From: Anaerozeibacter sp031551775
GTDB taxonomy: Bacteria; Bacillota; Clostridia; Christensenellales; Aristaeellaceae
Assembly (NCBI GenBank): GCA_031551775.1
Contig: JAVBND010000010.1
Span: 18,260-82,259 of the forward strand
Length of the DNA stretch: 64,000 bases
Direction of reading: 5' to 3'
A model generated the notes under the pieces. That model worked only from the letters and a program-made list of their open reading frames with translations, was not told where the DNA came from and made no database searches. Positions 8,561 to 17,252 of the stretch are shown here, piece by piece. Each line of letters opens with the position of its first letter. Position 1 is the stretch's first letter. The position numbers and the translations under genes are program-made.

Positions 8561-9844
8561 ATGAATTCAAGAGAGCGCGTCCAAGCGGCGCTGAACCATG
8601 AGGCGAGCGACCGCACACCCATCGACCTCGGCGCGACGGGTCAAACCGGCATGAGCGCCAGCACGCTGTACAAACTGAGACAGGCGCTGGGCCTGCCCGC
8701 GCATCCCGTTCGCATTGCGGAACCTTTCCAGATGCTGGGTGAAGTGGAAGGCGACCTGCTAAGGCTCGTGGGCGCCGACGTGGTGGGCCTGCCCAACCGG
8801 GGCAACATGCTCGGCTACAAGAACGAAAACTGGAAGATGTGGACCATGCAGGATTTAACGCCTGTCGAGATGGGCGGCGGGTTTGAGTACGATGTGGATG
8901 AGAACCAAAACACCTGGGTCTACCCGCAGGGTGACCGCAGCGCCCCCTACAGCGCCTTGATGCCCAAGGGCGGCACGTTCTTCGACAACACGGACCACGC
9001 GCCGGTCATCGATCTGGACGATTTGGATGAAGACGACCTGAGACCAAGGGAGGATTTCAAGGACGACTTTTACGTCGCGACCGAAGAGGACGCCGAGTTC
9101 TGGGCAAAGGAGAGCAAGCGCCTGTTTGAAGAGACCGAGTACGCCATCATCGGCCTGCTCGGCGGCGGCGGGCTGGGCGATGTGGCCATGCTGCCGGGCC
9201 CTTCCCTCAAGTACCCCAAGGGCATTCGCAGGGTTGAGGACTGGCTGATGGCGCACATGCTCTTTCCCGACTACGTGGATGAGGTATTTTCTCTTCAAAC
9301 AGAAGTGATGCTGAAGAACCTTGAGCTGTACAGGCAAGCTGTAGGCGAGCGGATTCAAGCCATCTGGGTGTCCGGCACAGACTTTGGCACCCAGCACACC
9401 ACGTTTACATCGCCCGAAATCTTCCGCCGCCTCTACAAGCCGCACTACAAGAAAATCAACGACTGGATTCACCTCAACACCGGCTGGAAGAGCTACTTCC
9501 ATTCCTGCGGCGCGATATACCCGATCATGCGCGACTTTGTCGAGATGGGCGTAGATGTGCTCAACCCGCTTCAACTGTCAGCCACCGGCATGGACGCGGT
9601 GCAAATCAAGCGCGAGTTCGGGCGCGATCTGGTGTTCTGGGGCGGCGGCGTGGACACGCAGCGGGTGCTGCCGTTTGGCACGCCGGAAGAAGTGCGCGAG
9701 CAGGTAGCCGAGCGGATCAAGATCCTGGGCGAAGGCGGCGGCTACGTATTCAACCCCATCCACAACGTGGTCGCGGGCGTGCCGTGCGAGAACCTGATCG
9801 CCATGTATGAGGCGGTGCTGGGCAGGCCGATCCGGCAGGGGTGA
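8561..9844 (+). CDS. URO-D family protein (second, longer paralogue)
   Basis: A 427-residue protein starting at ATG 8561 (MNSRERVQAALNHEASDRTP) with GGAGG 7 nt upstream. It shares the opening motif, the metal-ligand-like segment YFHSCGAIYPI and the closing motif NPIHNVVAGVPCENL with the gene 2 nt upstream. It is about 80 residues longer, through inserts in the first half around EDDLRPREDFKDDFY. The two are distant paralogues of the same fold, not a split gene. Tight coupling suggests they act together, for example as two half-reactions of a methyl transfer (inference). A bidirectional terminator follows. Confidence 0.82.
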   Translation: MNSRERVQAALNHEASDRTPIDLGATGQTGMSASTLYKLRQALGLPAHPVRIAEPFQMLGEVEGDLLRLVGADVVGLPNRGNMLGYKNENWKMWTMQDLTPVEMGGGFEYDVDENQNTWVYPQGDRSAPYSALMPKGGTFFDNTDHAPVIDLDDLDEDDLRPREDFKDDFYVATEEDAEFWAKESKRLFEETEYAIIGLLGGGGLGDVAMLPGPSLKYPKGIRRVEDWLMAHMLFPDYVDEVFSLQTEVMLKNLELYRQAVGERIQAIWVSGTDFGTQHTTFTSPEIFRRLYKPHYKKINDWIHLNTGWKSYFHSCGAIYPIMRDFVEMGVDVLNPLQLSATGMDAVQIKREFGRDLVFWGGGVDTQRVLPFGTPEEVREQVAERIKILGEGGGYVFNPIHNVVAGVPCENLIAMYEAVLGRPIRQG

Positions 9845-9861
9845 ACCCGCACAATAAACAA

Positions 9862-9895
9862 GGCCGTCTCACGAACATTGCATCGTGAGACGGCC
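9862..9895. terminator. Bidirectional intrinsic terminator
   Basis: A perfect 13-bp stem (GGCCGTCTCACGA with TCGTGAGACGGCC) and an 8-nt loop lie between two convergent genes (stops at 9844 and 9913). The plus-strand tail is CTTTCAT, which is weak. The minus-strand tail is TTGTTTATTG, which is better. Confidence 0.75.
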
Positions 9896-9912
9896 CTTTC
9901 ATCGCATGACAA

Positions 9913-11256
9913 TCAGGCGGTAAACCCGGCCCGCTTAGAAATATCCCCGATTCGCTCCTCGGCGTCGGCCAAGATCTTCTCCTCATCAAGCGTCAGCACT
10001 TCACGGTTCTTCATGATGAGCTTGCCGTCAATGATCGAATCCATGACGTCCTGCGCGCCGGCAGATTCCACCAGCGTGTGAATGAGGTCGTGGCTGGGCA
10101 TCATGTGGGGCTGGCGGATGTTGACCGTGATCAGGTCGGCCTTCTTCCCCACCTCGATGCTGCCCAGGCTGTCCGCGTGCTGCGTCGCCGCCGCGCCGCC
10201 CACGGTGGCCATCTTCAGCACTTGCCTGCACGGCAGCACCACCGGATCAAATACCGGCAGACCCCAATACGCGATCGTCGCCAGGCGCAGCGTCCTGATC
10301 TCCTCAAACACGCTGGCGGAATACCCCGCGCTGCCGTCGCATCCAAGGCCGATCGACACGCCTGCCGCCACCAGGTGCGGCGTCTTGGGAAAGCCGTGGC
10401 TGGTCAGGTTGCCGTGCGGGCAGTGCACGGCCTTTACCCCGCGCTGGGCGTACAGCCTGATGTCGCTCTCGGCCATCGCCACGTTGTGCGCGGTGAGGAG
10501 GTTCGGGCCCATCGCGCCCATCTCGTCGAGGAAATCGGCGGGCCGCTTCTTGTAGTTTCTCAAACAGAAGCTCACTTCGTCCCGGTGTTCGTAGAGGTGG
10601 GCGTGAATGCCCGTCTTGTGCTCCCTTGCCTTTTCGCCCACGGCGCGCACGAGCGCGGGGCTGCACGTCATCACCTGCCTGAGGGCGAACCAGATGTCCA
10701 CGCGCCCGTCCCCTTTGCCGTTGTACGCGCGGTACAAATCCTCCGTGCGGGCAATGGCGTCGTGCGTGCTTTCCACCATCACGCCGTCTACCGTCCCGCC
10801 CATGTCCATCGTGGAGCGCGCGATGGCCGCCCGCATGCCCGATTCGATGACCGCCTCGGCCACCTTGTGCATGTGCCGCCCGCCGGAATCGGCGAAGGAG
10901 GTGGTGCCGCTCTTGATCATCTCAAGGCAGGCAAGCTGCGCGCTCAGGTGCACGTCGTCTTCGGTCAGAACGCTCTCAAACGGCACCAAAAAACGCGCCC
11001 AGATCATGGGAAACTCGTCGGCGACCTTGCCGCGCAGCATTTGCTGGCAGGTGTGGGTGTGCGCGTCGATGAGGCCGGGCATCACAAGTTTTCCGTTTCC
11101 GTCAATCGTCGCCGCCGCCTGCCAGTCTATGGACTCCTGTCGATCGGCAATCGCGGCGATCTTCCCCGCCTTGACCGCCACCGACTTGCCCTTCTCAACG
11201 GCAAAGTCCGGCGTCAACAAATGGCAGTTTTTGATCACGATATCGTAAGAGTTCAA
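9913..11256 (-). CDS. Metal-dependent amidohydrolase / deaminase (MtaD/SsnA/TrzA type)
   Basis: About 447 residues of the amidohydrolase superfamily. The first metal ligands are in PGLIDAHTHT, then HAHLYEH, the His in LTAHN, and the catalytic Asp in GLGCDGSAG. A small beta-sandwich is formed by both termini (VIKNCHLLTPD at the start, KADLITVNI near the end). The family deaminates adenosine-like nucleosides, 5'-deoxyadenosine, S-adenosylhomocysteine, guanine or triazines. The neighbouring nucleoside importer and deoD favour a purine derivative (inference). The likely start is TTG at 11256 (LNSYDIVIKNCHLL), with GGAAGGAAG 7 nt upstream. It is divergent from the LysR gene at 11382, its probable regulator. 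Confidence 0.85.
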   Translation of the reverse strand: MNSYDIVIKNCHLLTPDFAVEKGKSVAVKAGKIAAIADRQESIDWQAAATIDGNGKLVMPGLIDAHTHTCQQMLRGKVADEFPMIWARFLVPFESVLTEDDVHLSAQLACLEMIKSGTTSFADSGGRHMHKVAEAVIESGMRAAIARSTMDMGGTVDGVMVESTHDAIARTEDLYRAYNGKGDGRVDIWFALRQVMTCSPALVRAVGEKAREHKTGIHAHLYEHRDEVSFCLRNYKKRPADFLDEMGAMGPNLLTAHNVAMAESDIRLYAQRGVKAVHCPHGNLTSHGFPKTPHLVAAGVSIGLGCDGSAGYSASVFEEIRTLRLATIAYWGLPVFDPVVLPCRQVLKMATVGGAAATQHADSLGSIEVGKKADLITVNIRQPHMMPSHDLIHTLVESAGAQDVMDSIIDGKLIMKNREVLTLDEEKILADAEERIGDISKRAGFTA

Positions 11257-11306
11257 TGAGCATCTTCCTTCCCGCGTAATTGTATCCTTCAAGGCCCGCA
11301 AAGGGC

Positions 11307-11335
11307 GCGACATTTCCGCTCAAATCGTGTATAAT
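11307..11335 (+). promoter_or_regulatory. Promoter of the LysR gene
   Basis: GCGACA (4 of 6 to the -35 consensus), a 17-nt spacer and a perfect TATAAT at 11330-11335. It lies 47 nt upstream of the LysR ATG, inside the divergent intergenic space shared with the amidohydrolase gene. That is the usual place for a LysR autoregulatory site. Confidence 0.65.
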
Positions 11336-11381
11336 AGACCCAAGTATACGCGCGCATCTGACGCATTGGGGGGAAAACCGC

Positions 11382-12284
11382 ATGACGCTAAAGCAGGCCG
11401 AATACCTGATCAGCATCGCCGCGCACGGTTCCATCACGAAAGCATCCAAGGAGATGTTCGTGGCGCAGTCCAGCCTGTCCTCCACCATCAAGGAGGTGGA
11501 AAACGAATACGGACTTGAGATCTTTCGGCGCGACAGCAGGGGCGTGGAACTGACCATGCCGGGCCGGGAATTCATTGAGGATTTGCAGCACATGCTGGAC
11601 CAATTCGGCTACATCAACGAAAAATACCGCAAGCGCCCGCAAACCGATGTGTTCCTCTCGGTCTCCACGCAGCATCACATCTGCGGCGACGGCGCGTTCT
11701 TGCGCCTGGCGAACCTGTACGAGGGGAACAATTTCGCGCTGGGGTACCTCGAGGGCAATACCGAACAGGTCCTCGGCGAAGTGGAAACCGGCGTCTCCGA
11801 AGTGGGGCTCCTGTTCTACTTCCTATCGACAAAGAACATCGTCATACAGGACCTTCGCAACCGCGGCATGGTGTTCAATCACATCGCCTACAGAAAGCCG
11901 CACCTGTACGTACATCGAAGCCATCCGCTCGCCGGGCGGGTCAGCGTGACCACGGAGGATTTGCGCCACTACCCGAGCATTACCTACGACGCGGGCGGCT
12001 CGGGCGCAAGCCTGTACACCTCGAATTTGCGCCGTGCGTCGCCCCGCATGCAGATCTACCGCGTCAACGACCGCGCCGGCGCCTACACCATCATGCGCAA
12101 ACAAATGGCCTACGCGACAGGCACGGGCTACCAATCGGAGGACCAAGGTTATGCCGATATCGTCAGCATCCCCATCGAGGGAAGCGACGGCCTTGAGGTC
12201 GGCTGGCTGGTAAAGGACAAGCAGCGCCTGTCCGATCCGGCGGAGCATTTCATCGAGCTGATCAAGCAGCTTTACGTGCAATAA
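11382..12284 (+). CDS. LysR-family transcriptional regulator
   Basis: A 300-residue regulator. The N-terminal winged helix-turn-helix is classic (MTLKQAEYLISIAAHGSITK, then ASKEMFVAQSSLSSTIKEVE). The effector-binding domain covers roughly residues 90-300. The start is ATG at 11382 behind GGGGGGAA; the open frame upstream overlaps the promoter and is not coding. It is divergent from the amidohydrolase gene and may also control the nucleoside importer downstream, as LysR proteins commonly regulate the adjacent divergent gene. The inducer is unknown. Confidence 0.9.
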   Translation: MTLKQAEYLISIAAHGSITKASKEMFVAQSSLSSTIKEVENEYGLEIFRRDSRGVELTMPGREFIEDLQHMLDQFGYINEKYRKRPQTDVFLSVSTQHHICGDGAFLRLANLYEGNNFALGYLEGNTEQVLGEVETGVSEVGLLFYFLSTKNIVIQDLRNRGMVFNHIAYRKPHLYVHRSHPLAGRVSVTTEDLRHYPSITYDAGGSGASLYTSNLRRASPRMQIYRVNDRAGAYTIMRKQMAYATGTGYQSEDQGYADIVSIPIEGSDGLEVGWLVKDKQRLSDPAEHFIELIKQLYVQ

Positions 12285-12300
12285 CCCCGCAAACAACGCC

Positions 12301-12333
12301 CCCGGCGGACGCGGATCGCTTCCGCCGGGTTTT
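12301..12333 (+). terminator. Intrinsic terminator of the LysR gene
   Basis: CCCGGCGGA and TCCGCCGGG form a perfect 9-bp stem with an 11-nt loop, followed directly by TTTT. It is 16 nt past the LysR stop and just before the convergent BMP gene end. Confidence 0.8.
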
Positions 12334-12342
12334 GCGTTCTAG

Positions 12343-13443
12343 TTACTTCGCGAGGCTCTCCTCGATCATGGCCTTGATTTCCGGCTGCTCCTGATCAAGG
12401 GCGCTGGGGATTTCCAGTTCGCCGTTCATGAGCTTCGCCTTGGCGTCGGCGTAGGCCGCCTTGCCCGCTTCCGAGATGTACTTGTCAAACGCCTCGCCCT
12501 CAACGCAGGACACGGCGCCGTCCTTGAGCCCGAGGAACTCGAACTGGCCGTAGTTCAGCGCGCCTTCGGTCAGGAATTTCTCGATGGTGTTGTAGATGAT
12601 GACATCGTAGTTGACCATGGTGGAGGTGATGAACTGGGAAGCGATCTCAGGCTTGCCCGCGTCCAAGTACTTGGTCGCCTGATCGACGTCCGCGCCGACG
12701 ACGAACTTGCCGGTCTCGCTGGCCGCCTGATACGCACCGTTGCCCGACGCACCGGCCGAGGCAAACACCACGGCGGCGTTCGAGTCGTTGTACTGCGCCA
12801 GCGCCTGGGTGCGGCACTTGTCGGGGTCGTTCCAGTTGTTGACGTAGTTGTAGACGATCTCAAGGCCGGGCTTGTAGTCCTTGGCGCCGTTGATATAGCC
12901 CAGGAAGTGGTTCTGAATGTTGATGGTCTCATCCTTGCCGCCGATGAAGCCGATCACGCCCGAATTGACCGTGCCTTCAATGCCGCTGGTCGCGATGTCG
13001 GCGGCCAGAATGCCCGCTAGGTAGCACGCATCGTTCCTGACCTGGAACGCGTACATCTTGTCAAGCTTCTCGGTCATCTTGTCGCGGTTGCCGGCGGAGA
13101 ACATCGCGATCTCGGGGAACTGCTCGCCAACTTCCAGGATGCAATCGGTAAAGTCGTTGCCTGCGTACATGAGGTCCGCGCCCGCATCCGCAGCTTCGTA
13201 CATCGCGGTCAGGCACGCCTGCACATCGGCAGTGGTCTCGACAACGTGCACGTCGGCCACATCGGCGAAGTCCACGGCCGCCTTGTCGCCGCCCGCCGCA
13301 AGGCTGTCCCACATGGACAGGTCGCCGCGGTTCTTGACAAAGATATAGATCTGCTTCTTTTCTGCTTCGGCGCTCGCGCCAAAGCACACGAATGTGGCCG
13401 CCACCATGCAAATAACCAGGGCCAGGGACAAGAGCTTCTTCAT
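12343..13443 (-). CDS. BMP-family nucleoside-binding protein of an ABC importer
   Basis: A 366-residue extracytoplasmic protein of the basic membrane protein (BMP/PnrA/TmpC) family, which binds nucleosides. It opens with signal peptide MKKLLSLALVICMVAATFVC; the Cys is followed by FGASAEAEKK and is not a clear lipobox. Family traits include YAGNDFTDCILEVGEQFPEI, GVIGFIGGKDE and VVFASAGASGNGAYQAA. The start is ATG at 13443 with GGGAGGTAGG upstream. It is the last gene of a leftward operon: ATPase, permease, permease, binding protein. That binding-protein-last order differs from the usual BMP-first order. Confidence 0.9.
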   Translation of the reverse strand: MKKLLSLALVICMVAATFVCFGASAEAEKKQIYIFVKNRGDLSMWDSLAAGGDKAAVDFADVADVHVVETTADVQACLTAMYEAADAGADLMYAGNDFTDCILEVGEQFPEIAMFSAGNRDKMTEKLDKMYAFQVRNDACYLAGILAADIATSGIEGTVNSGVIGFIGGKDETINIQNHFLGYINGAKDYKPGLEIVYNYVNNWNDPDKCRTQALAQYNDSNAAVVFASAGASGNGAYQAASETGKFVVGADVDQATKYLDAGKPEIASQFITSTMVNYDVIIYNTIEKFLTEGALNYGQFEFLGLKDGAVSCVEGEAFDKYISEAGKAAYADAKAKLMNGELEIPSALDQEQPEIKAMIEESLAK

Positions 13444-13506
13444 GATTCCTACCTCCCAAATTTTTGCCATAAATCCTATTCATGAAGCGAGAAACTCGCA
13501 TGAATA

Positions 13507-14448
13507 CTACCCCATGCTTTTGGTCAGCTGCTTCTTGGTCGCGACCGCCTTCGCGCGCTTTTTTACGCTTTGAACCACGCACAGCACCACGAGGATCAGG
13601 ATGTAGGGCATGGCCGCGATCAGCTTGAGGTCAAGGTTGGTGTACATTTGCAGGTACACCGTGGTGGTATCGGCAAACCCGTACAAGTGCGAGGAGAGGA
13701 AACCGATCACGGGATTGCCCTGGCTCATGGCGTTCATCGCCAGCGACAGATAGCCGCGCCCGTTGACCATGTTGGCGGTGAAGCTTGAGAGCGAGCCCAT
13801 GGACATGTACATGCCGCCAAGCGCCGAGAACGCCCCGCACAGCGCCAGCGCGGTGAACTTCATTTTGTTCACGCTGATGCCCACCGATTGCGCGGCCTCC
13901 GGGTTCTTGCCCACGGCGCGCAGGTTCCGCCCGATCTTCGTGCGGTACAAAAACACCCAGGAAAGCGCCACGCACAGCCAACCGATGTAGGTGATCAGGT
14001 TGTGTCCGCTGAGCAGCTGACCCACATACGGAACATCCTGAATGAGCGGAATGCTCACATTCGGGAAGGTCAGGCTCCGCAGGCCGAGCGAGGATATCTT
14101 GCTGCCGGTCAAGAGCACCAGCACGAACACCGTGCCGCCGCTGGCGATCAAGTTGATCGCCACGCCGCAGGCATTCATCGGCCCCTTCATCACCAAGGTA
14201 AAATAACCCAGCAAAAATGAGATGGCGATTCCAATGAACACGGTCGCAAGCGCGCTCAGCAGCAAATTTTGCGTGTAGGCCGATATGACCACCCCGGCGA
14301 GCGCCGAGATCAGCATCGTGCCCTCGATGGCGAGGTTGAATATGCCCGACTGGAACATCAGGTTGGCGGCCAAAGTCGCAAGCAGCACGGGCGTAGTCCC
14401 CGCGAGCACCGAAAACCAGAACGCCGGAGAGGTCAGCCAATCGATCAT
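13507..14448 (-). CDS. Nucleoside ABC importer permease (NupQ/YufQ-like)
   Basis: A 313-residue integral membrane protein with about eight hydrophobic segments. The motif FNLAIEGTMLISALAGVVIS and the loop LRAVGKNPEAAQSVGISVNKMK are characteristic of BMP-system permeases. Its ATG overlaps the stop of the other permease by 4 nt, so translation is coupled. It forms a heterodimeric channel with the product of 14445-15539. The pairing with a BMP protein and deoD supports nucleosides as substrate. Confidence 0.9.
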   Translation of the reverse strand: MIDWLTSPAFWFSVLAGTTPVLLATLAANLMFQSGIFNLAIEGTMLISALAGVVISAYTQNLLLSALATVFIGIAISFLLGYFTLVMKGPMNACGVAINLIASGGTVFVLVLLTGSKISSLGLRSLTFPNVSIPLIQDVPYVGQLLSGHNLITYIGWLCVALSWVFLYRTKIGRNLRAVGKNPEAAQSVGISVNKMKFTALALCGAFSALGGMYMSMGSLSSFTANMVNGRGYLSLAMNAMSQGNPVIGFLSSHLYGFADTTTVYLQMYTNLDLKLIAAMPYILILVVLCVVQSVKKRAKAVATKKQLTKSMG

Positions 14449-15539
14449 GCGCCCGTCACCTCCCTGGATGCGGCCTTGGCAAGCGCCAGTCGCTGCTCGT
14501 GCCGCTTCTTAAAGCCGTACAGGAATTTGTCCGACGCCACGAGCAAGATTACGATGCCCTGCAAAAACGCAACCACTTCAGGATCGATGTTGGTCGAGCG
14601 CGACATGATCTCGGCGCCCACGCGCATGTACGCCACAAAGAACGCCGTCAGCGGGATGAAGACCGGGTTCTGTCCCGCGAGCATGTGGATCATCAACCCG
14701 TCCCACACGTAGCTGACGCGCGACTCCCACTGGAAGCGCCGATACATGCCCATCACTTCAATCGCGCCGCCCATGCCGCCGATCGCGCCGCCCACGAACT
14801 GCGCGCTCAAGATCACCGCGCCGGCGTTGATGCCCGCGGTGCGCGCAAACATTGGGTTCTGGCCGGTCAGCCGGATCTTGTAGCCGTAGGAGGTTTTCTT
14901 CATCAGCACCACAACCAGCACGACCACGGCCAGCATGATGATCATGCCCCAATGGGTGCTGGTGCCCTTTATGAGGTTTCCAAGCTTCGCCGCAACCGGG
15001 AACTGCGCCGTACCCCAACTCCCCGCCCCCTCAAGCAGGAACAGGCTGACGATGGACACGCCGAAATAATAGAAGATGTAGTTCGACATGATGGCGATCA
15101 CCGTGGGGCTGATGCCCGTAAAGCGGTTGAGTATGACCGGCAGCATGTTGATGATGCCGCCGACCAAAATGCCCGCCAGGATGTACGCCACCTGATAAAG
15201 GCCCGGTGCGAGCGGCGCCTTGAGCGCGATGGCAGAGGCCACCACGGCGCTCATGTAGAACGCGCCGTCAACCGCCATGTTGAAGACGCCCGCCCTGAGC
15301 GAGACGTTGACCGCGAGCGCGCAGAAGATCAGGGGCGTCGCGCGCTCGAGCACGTTGAAAAAGCCCCGGCGGGTCTCAAGCGGCCCGAGCAGCATTTTGG
15401 AGATGGCAAACGAAGGATCGTCGGCGACGAAAAAGATGATGATGAACACCACCATAACCGACAAAAGCATGGCCGCCAGAATGCGAACGGCGCCAAAGTA
15501 ATCCATGAAGTCAAAGCGTTTTTTTTCATTCAGTTCCAT
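14445..15539 (-). CDS. Nucleoside ABC importer permease (NupP/YufP-like)
   Basis: A 364-residue membrane protein, the longer partner in the permease pair. It has a cytoplasmic N-terminus (MELNEKKRFDFMDYFGAVR) and about nine to ten membrane segments. The family signature FNMAVDGAFYMSAVVASAIA and the coupling loop IRLTGQNPMFARTAGINAG are visible. The ribosome site AGGAGG lies inside the end of the ATPase gene, which stops 3 nt upstream. Role and substrate follow from the operon. Confidence 0.9.
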   Translation of the reverse strand: MELNEKKRFDFMDYFGAVRILAAMLLSVMVVFIIIFFVADDPSFAISKMLLGPLETRRGFFNVLERATPLIFCALAVNVSLRAGVFNMAVDGAFYMSAVVASAIALKAPLAPGLYQVAYILAGILVGGIINMLPVILNRFTGISPTVIAIMSNYIFYYFGVSIVSLFLLEGAGSWGTAQFPVAAKLGNLIKGTSTHWGMIIMLAVVVLVVVLMKKTSYGYKIRLTGQNPMFARTAGINAGAVILSAQFVGGAIGGMGGAIEVMGMYRRFQWESRVSYVWDGLMIHMLAGQNPVFIPLTAFFVAYMRVGAEIMSRSTNIDPEVVAFLQGIVILLVASDKFLYGFKKRHEQRLALAKAASREVTGA

Positions 15540-15542
15540 GCG

Positions 15543-17078
15543 TCAGCCCACCTCCTCTTGGCGTTTAAGCCCCAGCATGTAAAGGCCCAGTTCCTGTTCG
15601 CTGACCGGCGTCGTGTTGTCGAGCTCGGCCACAATCTGCCCTTTGTACATCACGAGGATCCGATCGCTCAGTGAGATCAGCTCGTTGAGGTCGGCCGATA
15701 CCAGGAGGATTCCGCGGCCCGCCTTGCGCATGTGAAGTATCTTCGTATGGATAAACGAGATCGCGCCGACATCGATGCCGCGCGTCGGCTGCTCGAGCAC
15801 CAGCAGATCGCTGCCCGCCGTGAACTCGCGCGCCACGATCACCTTTTGGATGTTGCCGCCGGACAAGCTCTTGATGGGGCGCTTCTCGCTCGTCGTCTTG
15901 ACGGCAAAATCGCGTATCAGCTTCAAGCTGTTTAACTTGATTTGTTTTCCCTTTAAAAGCATTGCCCTGCCGCTGAAACCGTCAACATTTGAGGCGATCA
16001 GGTTTTCCTCAACGCTCATGGCCGCCGCGCAGCCGTTCACCATGCGGTCCTCCGGCACGTAGGATACGCCCGCTGCGCGTATGCTTCCGATTTTCTCCCC
16101 GGTGACCTCCTTGCCCTTTAGAAAGACCTTGCCCGCCTGGACGCCCCGGTTTGCGGTGACGAGTCCGACCAGCTCGCTTTGGCCGTTGCCCTCGACCCCC
16201 GCGATGCCGACGATTTCGCTGTCCCGGACGTTCATCGAGACGCCGTTGAGCTTCATAACGCCGAACTGATCCGTATAGAAAAGCCCCTGGACCGAAAGCA
16301 GCTCGCGCCCCGGCGCGTGTCCCGCCTTGGTGTAATCAAACACCACCTTGTGCCCGACCATGAGGTTTGATATTTCCTCTGTGGAAACGCTGGCCGTATC
16401 ATAGGTGCCAATGGTCTCGCCGCCGCGAAGGATGGTGATGCGGTCGCTGATGCGCTTGACTTCATCGAGTTTGTGGGAGATGAAAATCACCGTCATGCCG
16501 TGCCGCTTGAGCTCGAGCAGCCTTTCAAACAGCTCATCGGTCTCCTGCGGCGTCAGCACGGCGGTGGGTTCGTCCAGGATGATGATGCGCGCTTCCCGAT
16601 ACAGGATTTTCAATATCTCAAGCTTCTGCTTCATGCCCACGCTCATGTCGCGCACCAACCGGCCCGGCACAATGTCAAACCCATACTTGGCTGACAGGTC
16701 CCGGCAAATCGCGATTTCCTGGGCGCGGTTCGTGAACTGAGGCGCGTCCTTCGTCCCCAGCACCAGGTTTTCCGCCGCGGAAAATTCCTCCACCAGCATG
16801 AAGTGCTGATGCACCATGCCGATGCCATGCTTCAGCGCATCTCGGCTGGACGCAAAACGCATCGGCTCGCCGCGCAGAAAAAGCTGCCCGGAGGTGATTG
16901 CCTCCATGCCGAACAGCATCTTCATCAGCGTGCTCTTGCCCGCGCCGTTTTCCCCGACAAGGGCGTGGATCTCGCCTTCGCGCACGCAAAAATTCACGTT
17001 GTGGTTGGCCAGAATGCCGCCGTCATAGATCTTGGTGACATTCTTAAGCTCCAGCAGGTTCGTCTCGGCCAAGCCCAT
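15543..17078 (-). CDS. Nucleoside ABC importer ATP-binding protein (NupO/YufO-like)
   Basis: About 511 residues with two nucleotide-binding domains. Domain one has Walker A GENGAGKST and Walker B IIILDEPTAVLTPQE. Domain two has the degenerate P-loop GVEGNGQSE, signature LSGGNIQK and DLLVLEQPTRGID, where Gln replaces the usual Asp/Glu context. The VEGNGQSEL and LEQPTRGID forms are those of BMP-linked ATPases. The start is probably ATG at 17078 (MGLAETNLLELKNV); TTG at 17072 is also possible because GGGGGTGG lies close. The 57 extra upstream codons in the frame resemble no coding sequence. First gene of the leftward importer operon, divergent from deoD. Confidence 0.9.
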   Translation of the reverse strand: MGLAETNLLELKNVTKIYDGGILANHNVNFCVREGEIHALVGENGAGKSTLMKMLFGMEAITSGQLFLRGEPMRFASSRDALKHGIGMVHQHFMLVEEFSAAENLVLGTKDAPQFTNRAQEIAICRDLSAKYGFDIVPGRLVRDMSVGMKQKLEILKILYREARIIILDEPTAVLTPQETDELFERLLELKRHGMTVIFISHKLDEVKRISDRITILRGGETIGTYDTASVSTEEISNLMVGHKVVFDYTKAGHAPGRELLSVQGLFYTDQFGVMKLNGVSMNVRDSEIVGIAGVEGNGQSELVGLVTANRGVQAGKVFLKGKEVTGEKIGSIRAAGVSYVPEDRMVNGCAAAMSVEENLIASNVDGFSGRAMLLKGKQIKLNSLKLIRDFAVKTTSEKRPIKSLSGGNIQKVIVAREFTAGSDLLVLEQPTRGIDVGAISFIHTKILHMRKAGRGILLVSADLNELISLSDRILVMYKGQIVAELDNTTPVSEQELGLYMLGLKRQEEVG

Positions 17079-17252
17079 CCACCCCCATGAATGTTTGGTT
17101 ATGAATACGCGTATAGTATAACAGATATCCTCACCCATGCGGAAATAGGAATATGCGATGAATATCCATCGTTTTTTGCTATTTTCTCCGCCCGGGGTGG
17201 TTGTAGTATGATGTCCATATAGACGTGTCACGCGAGACGAAAGGAGCAAAAA

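Noticed and set aside
10078..11259. Plus-strand open frame of 393 codons
   Set aside because: Antisense to the amidohydrolase gene, whose metal motifs are intact. The translated frame has shadow-type composition.
14499..15674. Plus-strand open frame of 391 codons
   Set aside because: Antisense to the nucleoside permease; His/Arg/Asp-rich shadow with no membrane or enzyme motifs.
17079..17252. Purine riboswitch between the nucleoside importer and deoD
   Set aside because: No conserved purine-aptamer core or paired stems were seen in the 174 bp.
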